Positions 33,143-39,943 of a DNA stretch of 39,943 nt are shown here, piece by piece. The first letter of the stretch is position 1. The number at the start of each line of letters is the position of its first letter. The position numbers were made by a program, and so were the translations under genes. The notes beneath the pieces were generated by a model. It saw only the letters and a list, made by a program, of their open reading frames with translations, was not told where the DNA came from and made no database searches. Source of the stretch: Rodentolepis nana (lineage: Eukaryota > Platyhelminthes > Cestoda > Cyclophyllidea > Hymenolepididae); assembly GCA_900617975.1 (NCBI GenBank), contig UZAE01012476.1, positions 1 to 39,943 on the forward strand, written 5' to 3'.

Positions 33143-34401
33143 TAGTAAAGCGTGAATTGTAATCTTGCTAGATTGCATGCAATTTTGAAATGTAGCTGAA
33201 GAGCATTTGTTTATTCCGCCGCACATAAAGTTATCAGAAGAAGGAATAATAAAATTTTAAAATAAAGTAGTTGGTTCGAACAGAACAGTGGAATCGTGTG
33301 AACGTTTTGATGTGGAATTGGAAATTTCATTTAGTAAACATTCTAATCTTCAAATATTGTGCAAGCGAACCCAGCAAATTCTTTATGAAATGCAGTTTAA
33401 GTAACTCTAACTTGAATAACAAAGATTTTTAATTTCCTAAACGCAGTTGCTTCGAAACGATATGTAATGCTTTTGATTGGTTTTCTGATGTACTTAATAT
33501 GGCAGAATGAATCGATCAGTGGCACGCTATTTTACGTGCCACGTGATCGCACTCGTCTCTATCGGTTCAACCGCCTAAACAGCTGACGACTTCGCAACAT
33601 GTTGCATTTTGAGCATCACCAGGGAGCAAGCGATTGGGGCAACAAGACAGAACTTGAGACTATAATAGGAGATTGTGGCTAACTGTTGTCCACAATTATT
33701 CCCACTTGGCACCCCAAAATGCGCTCATTTATCAAACAATAGTTTATACTCAGTTAACTTTGTAAAGCGATGCATTAATTAGGTTAATGCACTACTTCTA
33801 ATTTCCGCCACTGTACATAGGAAATTCTAAATCAACGCTTACCAATATTTCGTTAATTATGCAAAAATATTTGAGAGTTCTTGATTCAGGTCCCATTACT
33901 GTAGAAATATCTTCATCTATTTTGTCAAACCAAAATATCTGTGCTCTATGGCCGCTACTTGAAAATTTTGAATGGCAAAGTGGGTTATCATTGGTTCACC
34001 ACAATACATTTGTTTCAAAAACATCGAACATAAAACATTTTATTTTTTGTTCAAATTTCCTTCGCCAGTGCTGCTTGAGCAAGATGCTAATATTTTAAAA
34101 TCCAAAATTTAATCACATACAGAACAGTAATAAAAATGAAGCAATACAATTTTTTATCAATCTTAGAATGAATGTTATCGCGTTTAAAGATGAAATACTT
34201 TGTTACACAAAAGCAGTATTTACATGATAATATTTAGAATAGGAACTTTCCTTCTAAACAAAGCATTCATTTCCCCTAAATAAAATTATATTACCATTTC
34301 AAGAATGCATAAGCATATCACACTATAATACTATATTAAATGAATCACAAGCCATACGTCTTACTATAATAAAGCAGAAATCGATTATTGTTTTCAAGGT
34401 A
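33143..34401. other. AT-rich stretch without a supported gene
   Basis: It contains a more GC-rich block at 33520-33660 with CACGTGATCGCACTCG and GTTCAACCGCC. That block has no tRNA cloverleaf or ORF I can support. An open frame at 33859-34098 has no splice or start context that stands out. Confidence 0.4.
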
Positions 34402-34744
34402 CTGTAGCGGATTGCTACACTAATAAAGCCTGAGTGACTCATAAATATCTGTGGCAGATTGCACTACATCTAGCTAGACTCCCAGAACTAGCCTAGCTAC
34501 AGCCCAGCAATGAATGAAACAGACGTATAGCTCGGAACATGCTTACTCAGGTAGTACAATGTGGTAAAATGTACTCGCAGAGAGTTTAATCATAATCAGC
34601 ATGGCGGATTAGTTTAAACAAACGGAGGCTTCCGATTGGCCACTGGTTGTACCGTTGTGCGACCCCACCTCCCAATCCTGGCGTGCGTGAATGCGATGTC
34701 GTGTCCCACAATACTTTGAGGTAAACCTGAGTGTACCTTACTAT
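34402..34744. mobile_element. Possible solo LTR or other GC-richer repeat
   Basis: A ~340-base island clearly richer in GC than its AT-rich surroundings. It begins TGTAGCGGATTGCTACACTA with AATAAAGCC just inside and is flanked by GGTAC on the left and GTACC on the right. On minus it ends in CTACA. The short inverted TGTAG/CTACA end and AATAAA would fit an LTR, but the other end does not read TG. No internal retroviral-type gene is nearby. Confidence 0.25.
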
Positions 34745-36589
34745 TTTATATTATTACATTTCAACTAAAGAGATACTAAAATGAGAAATAAAGTACGTTA
34801 GCCACACATTCAAATCTAACTCTGTGAATATTATTTCCGTATCCAATTTAGCATGAATAGTAATATTAACAGAACATTTCACAAATTTGGAACTCATTGG
34901 TAATTTTTCATAATTTTGGTTTTCTTATCAAATCAAAAAGTACTAATTGAGCTATTTTTAAGAAGAGTTTAACTTAGAAAAATTAATGTACTAAGTGACA
35001 TGCTGGTGATGCGGTTAACTGGTGTTTATTAGCTGTGATATAAATAAATGCATTTTGTCCGGAAAGCAGTAATTATTTAAAAAGAAATACAAACTCCATT
35101 ACTCGTTGTATTTAATCGAATACGGCTGTCACGAAGCTTACAAATACCGAATTAGCACATCATGATACTACTGAAATCCTATTCTAACATTTGCGTAAAC
35201 TCTCGACAAACATAAAAATTTATTTTGAAATCCAATATATTGCCTACAGAAAATTGAAAAGCACTAGCACTGTTAGATATGTAAGGAAAAAGTGGATATT
35301 TTTTAATATTTGCAGCATTTAATTTTACTTGGACCTGCTTGTCATCGGCTAAAATTCAGAGGAAAATGAGATCAAGGTAAATCTTTGACTTATAAAAATC
35401 AATTGAAATAAATAAATAAATAAATATGAATGTGTATGGCTTATTCTGATTATTTATATGTAGACAGACTATGTGGAACATGTAATCGAAGTAAGGAGGT
35501 ACTGTTTTCGAAAGTATAATGAAATGTCTATTTGTCTGAACCAGGATCAACTAGTGAGAGGGAAAGTATTTGACGTAGGGAATAAACAACGTCTGGAAAA
35601 CTACTAAATTTGTACAGTTGAAATCTCAATAATCGTAATAACTTCAACTCCACTTAATTAGCTGATTAAATCTGTTAATTTTTTTTAAAACAATGATCTC
35701 GGTTGTGGTAAACTTACGAAAAACGCCAATACACATTGCCAAACCGCTTTTAAGTGACTTTGCAACGAGTTTCTTTATTAAATCTCAAGTTTTAAATGCT
35801 GGGTCTAATCCATAAAATGGGAATATTCGAACTTTTATGAATAAAAGTGTCGTGGGTTTTCTTCGCTTCAATGAGCCTAAGCACAGTTTATTTCCAAATA
35901 AAACAATATAATTTAGCAACCAATATACTATTAATTTAATTAATGTATTGAATTACATAGTGAATAGAAATGAACCTCCATCATTTCACGCACCATCGCA
36001 ACTTTCATCGTTGGTTTATCATATATCATGGTGATCTTGTTTACCTGATAAACAATTAAATATTGAGAAATAATTTATTAATTCCGTCCCGAAAGCAGGC
36101 CGTCTTATAATGAAATATGTTAAAAAAGTGTGTAAATCTAAGACGAATGTTGAAATCTAATAAAATACCAATGTTTATTAGTGTTTTTGTTCTGATTTTG
36201 CTGCAAATGAATGTCCTTTTTTGAATAGAGGATGCCAATTCGGCAGATTCCACTTGCTCAAGAATCGTCACAAGAACTAGTGAGACAACAGACACAATGA
36301 TATTCACTGTGGGCCCATTGACAGTAGGCATCTATTTATTTCTCTAAGTTCTTAACTTTTTGCCCCTTTTTGCACACATATATGGGATTTTGGAGGAAAA
36401 TAAGATCATAGAGGGTGCTTGCACCGTGTAAAGGGCAAGTCGATAGGGAAGCCCTGAAAGGCGACATCAGGTAAAGTTTCCCATTTAGCCCTTAAGGCAA
36501 TGAATCGTCCAATTTACAATAGATTATGTTAGTATTACACTTACTAACGCCACATATGACTCACCCCTTGTCGCTGGAAGCAAGTGAAC
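34745..36589. other. AT-rich stretch without a supported gene
   Basis: About 1.8 kb of high-AT sequence with TAAA repeats at 35407-35425. Open frames at 35356-35550 and 36056-36331 (minus) are hydrophobic and AT-driven; neither has a recognisable motif. No element copy was seen. Confidence 0.4.
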
Positions 36590-37203
36590 ATGTACTGTTT
36601 CGTTTGCCCAAATTGTCAATTCAAGCCTCCTGAATCAGGTGAGAAATGCATAAAAAGTTATTTCCGACGATATTCTCATTCAAATCTTGTTATACTCTGT
36701 TGGGCATTTTAGGACACAAGATACTTCAAGCATCATTTCCATTTACTAGTTTCGAAGAAGGCAAGACTTCCGTCAATTTTAGCTTTGCTCTGAAAGATGT
36801 AACCTCCAACTCAGAGGTGAGTTTGTTTTTCAACAATATTAAAAATAAATTTTATTGTAAAGTTGATAGCTTAGATATGCAATTTCGTTATCAACAAACA
36901 TTTGATGAAGTGGAATATTTATTTATTTCAAATGGCAGGCATTTTGATAGTTATCATTAGCCCTTCAGTTGACTTCGGGCTTCACAGAGGGAAGGAACGT
37001 CAAAGTAACAGAAATTCGATGAGTGGGGAACAGAAGAGTGGTTTACAGTGGTCCACAGTAATCATTTTACCTTTCTCTGCCTCTGTGTCTGTCTCTTTTA
37101 AGTGGAATATAAATCTAATGATAAATGGCTATTTTAAATATAAAAACCTTCTTCGCTTTAGGATCAAATTAAATCTTACAAATTTTGCGAATTTTTTAAA
37201 TAG
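36590..37203 (+). CDS. Hypothetical small three-exon gene with an N-terminal Cys cluster
   Basis: Exons 36590-36638, 36713-36816 and 37162-37203 join in phase (G|GA, then GAG|GAT) at GTGAGA/TTTTAG and GTGAGT/CTTTAG sites and end at TAG, giving about 64 residues. The peptide begins MYCFVCPNCQFKPPESG, with three or four Cys in a knuckle-like spacing, followed by SFPFTSFEEGKTSVNFSFAL and a final DQIKSYKFCEFFK. Exons 2 and 3 are repeated at 38753-39223 by assembly or segmental duplication. The second intron contains a 5'-inverted retroelement. I do not recognise a family. The start could lie in an earlier exon. Confidence 0.35.
36917..37099 (-). repeat. Short LINE-derived retroelement with 5' inversion and 9-bp target duplication
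   Basis: From 36917 to about 37045 the sequence is the element's 3' half on minus, starting with the tail complement ATTTATTTATTTCAAATGGC. From about 37066 to 37099 it is an upstream element segment on plus (CACAGTAATCATTTTACCTT to GTCTGTCTCTTTT). The whole is bounded by AAGTGGAAT at 36908-36916 and 37100-37108. Inverted 5' segment plus one target duplication is the signature of twin priming in LINE-type retrotransposition. Confidence 0.88.
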
Positions 37204-37392
37204 ACTGCGCAACTGGATTCATTATCTCAAGTAAGTCATTCTTTTATTGGCCGCTTTCCAATTCCTTTTTTTCCAACTATCCACTAAAGTATGTGTTTTG
37301 TTTGATTTAGTTCTTTTTGAAATCAACCAATGGATCTGCAAATAATCCCGGGGTTTTCGAAAAAAAGTGTTAAAATAAATCGAGAGATGAAN

Positions 37393-37570
37393 GGGCTGTG
37401 CACGCTCAACTCTCAACACCACTTACAAGATGTTTATTCAGCCAATAATGTTGTATTTGCTGTGACCCACTCATTACAGCCACAGAGATGACCCTCAAAC
37501 CACTCGAGAAGGCTCACAACCAAGCATTGCTACCCTTCCAATTCTTAAATGTGATTCGCGTTTCGGATAA
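37393..37570 (+). mobile_element. Possible LINE-derived fragment
   Basis: After the gap the plus strand reads CTLNSQHHLQDVYSANNV and then PLITATEMTLKPLEKAHNQALL. The phrase LEKAHNQAL resembles the region after the reverse transcriptase of many LINEs, where a le-x-x-qn-x-alR pattern is common. The first ~80 bases recur at 38467-38552. Confidence 0.35.
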
Positions 37571-37885
37571 ATGAAGATGCTTCTTTTGTGCACTGCTACT
37601 ATACTACATTTAAGTAGACATGAACTTCCATTTTCGTTTAATGACAAATCAAGAAGGAGTCTTGATCTGAGTGACTTTCGATTAAATGCTTCTTCGTACT
37701 TTCTTATGACAAAAATGCGCTCATGATTTATTACAGCAAAATTCCAAATGTTGCCATTTAATGCGGCTTGAATTCAATTATCTTATTAACGGACATGATA
37801 TAGACACACAAAATGTCAACATTTACTGACGATTCTCATTGCCAAAGGACAACTTAAAAGTTGAATACATTTCTTCAAGGCTTTT

Positions 37886-38359
37886 TTAATGACAACTTGG
37901 GTAACAACCAACTGGTCTTTTCATAACATAAATGGTCGAATTCGTCTGAATATCAAGATCAGAAAGAGTACATTCTTCCCGGTAAGATTTACTACGAAAC
38001 ATGCACATAAGTAAATATGGAGGTAAACCCACCGTGTCCTGAATCCTCGCCTTCACATTCGCAATCGTATCACTCGGCTCAACTTCGAGGGTAAATCGTT
38101 TGTCATCGTAGAACATCACGAAAATTTGCATGACATCACGGTGACTCAAAAACAACTGCAAAGTTGAATCTTTTGAAACGTTGTAGTCAGATAAAGTGCA
38201 AACATCTCCCAACTGCCTGCCACCATATATCAATCTCTGCTCTTCTATCGGGAGTCCCTTTTTCTCTTCAATCTTCGTCTTCACATTCTCAATAGTATCA
38301 TTAGGTCCAACTTTGAGAGTCATAGTTTTGTCAGCAATAGTTTTGATGAAAATCTGCAA
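37886..38359 (-). CDS. Divergent tandem ubiquitin-like protein, two domains, no Gly-Gly ends
   Basis: 157 codons on minus. Domain 1 (residues 1-76) tracks ubiquitin closely ([43 protein letters not shown]), and domain 2 (77-157) is looser ([34 protein letters not shown]). Lys11, Lys27, Lys29, Lys63 and Ile44 equivalents remain, Lys48 is Arg, and both C-termini lack the RGG needed for processing and conjugation (LFLSHRDV and [12 protein letters not shown]). There is no ATG at the expected start: the codon is TTG, and the context TTTTTGCAG|ATTTTC at 38353 looks like a splice acceptor, so a short upstream exon could supply the start. Otherwise this is a decayed polyubiquitin copy. Substitutions are spread without stops over 470 bases, which favours past or present function. 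Confidence 0.6.
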   Translation of the reverse strand: MQIFIKTIADKTMTLKVGPNDTIENVKTKIEEKKGLPIEEQRLIYGGRQLGDVCTLSDYNVSKDSTLQLFLSHRDVMQIFVMFYDDKRFTLEVEPSDTIANVKARIQDTVGLPPYLLMCMFRSKSYREECTLSDLDIQTNSTIYVMKRPVGCYPSCH

Positions 38360-38466
38360 AAATTTTCATTGGCCCACCACATCATAAACCCGCATTTAAA
38401 GAACAGGATACTTCCCTAGAATAAACCAATAGACTGAATGTACTGAAGCGTCTTGCTGGTAGCATA

Positions 38467-38552
38467 TGGGGCTGTGCACGCTCAATCCCAATCACCACTT
38501 ACAGGATGTCTGTTCAACTTATAATTTTGTTTTACTGTGAGCCACTCATCCA
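38467..38552 (+). repeat. Second copy of the 37393-37475 sequence
   Basis: GGGCTGTGCACGCTCAA ... CACTTACAGGATGT ... CCACTCAT repeats 37393-37475 with about 20 percent differences. The two copies flank the ubiquitin-like ORF as direct repeats, so they may be remnants of one dispersed repeat family. Confidence 0.6.
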
Positions 38553-38752
38553 CATCTAGGCTTGACGACTAATTACTGGAGGGATAAAATCAACATCTAT
38601 TGATGCAATACCTCTGGTTACCGGGACCACCACAATATGTTCCCTTCTCAAAGAGAAGGCCTTGATCCTGTATGAAAAGCTACTGCGCATTCCCATGGAT
38701 AAGTTCTTCAGCACCTATGAAAATAGATCAAGACATCTGAAAACGTAATCNT

Positions 38753-39408
38753 TTCCATTTACTAGTTTCGAAGAAGGCAAGACTTCCGTCAATTTTAGCT
38801 TTGCTCTGAAAGATGTAACCTCCAACTCAGAGGTGAGTTTGTTTTTCAACAATATTAAAAATAAATTTTATTGTAAAGTTGATAGCTTAGATATGCAATT
38901 TCGTTATCAACAAACATTTGATGAAGTGGAATATTTATTTATTTCAAATGGCAGGCATTTTGATAGTTATCATTAGCCCTTCAGTTGACTTCGGGCTTCA
39001 CAGAGGGAAGGAACGTCAAAGTAACAGAAATTCGATGAGTGGGGAACAGAAGAGTGGTTTACAGTGGTCCACAGTAATCATTTTACCTTTCTCTGCCTCT
39101 GTGTCTGTCTCTTTTAAGTGGAATATAAATCTAATGATAAATGGCTATTTTAAATATAAAAACCTTCTTCGCTTTAGGATCAAATTAAATCTTACAAATT
39201 TTGCGAATTTTTTAAATAGACTGCGCAACTGGATTCATTATCTCAAGTAAGTCATTCTTTTATTGGCCGCTTTCCAATTCCTTTTTTTCCAACTATCCAC
39301 TAAAGTATGTGTTTTGTTTGATTTAGTTCTTTTTGAAATCAACCAATGGATCTGCAAATAATCCCGGGGTTTTCGAAAAAAAGTGTTAAAATAAATCGAG
39401 AGATGAAT
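38753..39408 (+). repeat. Near-perfect duplicate of 36736-37391 next to assembly gaps
   Basis: Starts right after the 'n' at 38752 and matches 36736-37391, including the inverted retroelement (38933-39115) and exons 2 and 3 of the small gene. The first copy stops at the 'n' at 37392, whereas this copy continues into unique sequence. This pattern suggests one true locus with an unresolved insertion or allele. Confidence 0.9.
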
Positions 39409-39566
39409 TAAAGTCTATTAAACAAATTGAGTAGCCGATTGGGCTAACTATAATAATTCTAATCAATCATTTAATGCCGTCAATTTAATGCATAAATCGT
39501 TTGGTGTTCTTGAGAATTGAATATCTTTTGCCTCGAAGATTTAGAAGTAGTTGATGAATTCAAACA

Positions 39567-39640
39567 TTTTTATTTCAAATGGCAGGCCTTATGATATTTA
39601 TCACTAGTCCTTAAACTTTGACTTCAGCTTTCCAAGGGTG
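39567..39640 (-). repeat. LINE 3' end homologous to the tail of the short retroelement
   Basis: On minus this follows the LINE C-terminal ORF and reads GACTTCAGCTTTCC-type sequence reversed through CCATTTGAAATAAAAATG. It matches the last ~74 bases of the short element (GAAGTCAACTAAAGGGCTAA to GCCATTTGATATAAATAAAT) with about 75-80 percent identity by eye. Confidence 0.7.
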
Positions 39641-39662
39641 AGGGTAAATTTATAGCAGTTAA

Positions 39663-39926
39663 TTAATAGCAGCTCATTAGCTGTCTTCTTGCTTCCCAGT
39701 ATCTCTGGGTTTCCGTCGTTGTCTTTAGAGCTGGACACCGAATCAGGTGAGTCTTCTCTATTTCCTCCTGTAGGTTACATGGAGGGCATGTGGGTTGAGT
39801 GTATACTCCCAATCTGTGAAGGTGTTTTGCCAGGCAATCTTGTCCGGTACGTAGTCTAAACTCAGCAACGGCTTCGATTCGTGGCCAGTCAGCTATGTCG
39901 GAGAGTGCCACATGCTGTAATTGCAT
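39663..39926 (-). pseudogene. LINE ORF2 C-terminal fragment with CCHC-type knuckle, cut by window edge
   Basis: 87 codons on minus. EAVAEFRLRTGQDCLAKHL, then HRLGVYTQPTCPPC and KTHLIRCPAL form the conserved C-terminal block of many flatworm LINE reverse transcriptases: an [AEF]xRLRTGHD-like helix followed by C-x2-C, H and C. The stop lies at 39663-39665. The reverse transcriptase would lie beyond the right edge, so whether this copy is intact cannot be told here. Confidence 0.75.
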
Positions 39927-39943
39927 TTCGCATTGTCGTATAC

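Noticed and set aside
33520..33660. Possible tRNA gene in a GC-richer block with GTTCAACCGCC
   Set aside because: No acceptor stem, anticodon arm or matched A box could be folded by eye.
36902..37234. 110-codon ORF, repeated at 38918-39250, as a protein gene
   Set aside because: It reads through the inverted retroelement and neighbouring intron sequence. The identical second copy is the duplicated block.
1..39943. CRISPR arrays, operons, bacterial promoters or rRNA
   Set aside because: None seen. The repeats are dispersed retroelements, and the genes are spliced and eukaryotic.

Overview
This window is eukaryotic nuclear DNA: spliced genes with GT/AG introns, AATAAA signals, an AT-rich background and many dispersed retroelements. 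Eight of the 22 introns reconstructed in the left-hand gene are only 34-46 bp long. Together with the mariner, the LINE type and the gene content, this suggests a flatworm, probably a parasitic one such as a cestode. The species is not proven. Six single 'n' bases mark collapsed assembly gaps, and three of them adjoin obvious duplicated sequence.

Left part (1-16667, minus strand): one large gene made of ASH/MSP-type beta-sandwich repeats with an internal calponin-homology (CH) domain. This is the architecture of the axonemal protein CFAP47. Reading acceptors and donors on the minus strand gives 23 exons whose phases all agree (about 1763 residues), running off the left edge. Its introns hold many copies of a ~325 bp retroelement. 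Its 5.6-kb intron also holds, on the other strand, the 3' end of an unrelated small gene (5937-6699).

Middle (17700-28478, plus strand): a gene divergent from CFAP47 across a ~1 kb AT-rich spacer. It encodes a long Ser/Thr/Pro/Gln-rich protein ending in a polyhomeotic HD1-like motif and a SAM domain, so it is most likely a PHC-type PRC1 subunit. A gap cuts into the SAM domain and no FCS zinc finger was found. A decayed mariner (21917-23202) with both inverted repeats and a TA duplication sits antisense in one intron.

Right part (28.5-39.9 kb): mostly repeats and gene fragments. It contains further copies of the short retroelement, a LINE endonuclease fragment, a LINE C-terminal fragment at the right edge, an orphan exon with TLDc-like character, a possible three-exon small Cys-containing gene with a degenerate relative 3.5 kb away, and a divergent tandem ubiquitin-like ORF lacking the C-terminal Gly-Gly. 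A 0.65-kb block is repeated beside gaps.

The most interesting pattern is that the abundant short element shares its 5' end with the 5' end of a LINE copy (32066-32154) and its 3' end with the 3' end of another LINE copy (39567-39640). It looks like an internally deleted LINE derivative rather than a tRNA-derived SINE. One copy shows the 5' inversion expected from twin priming.
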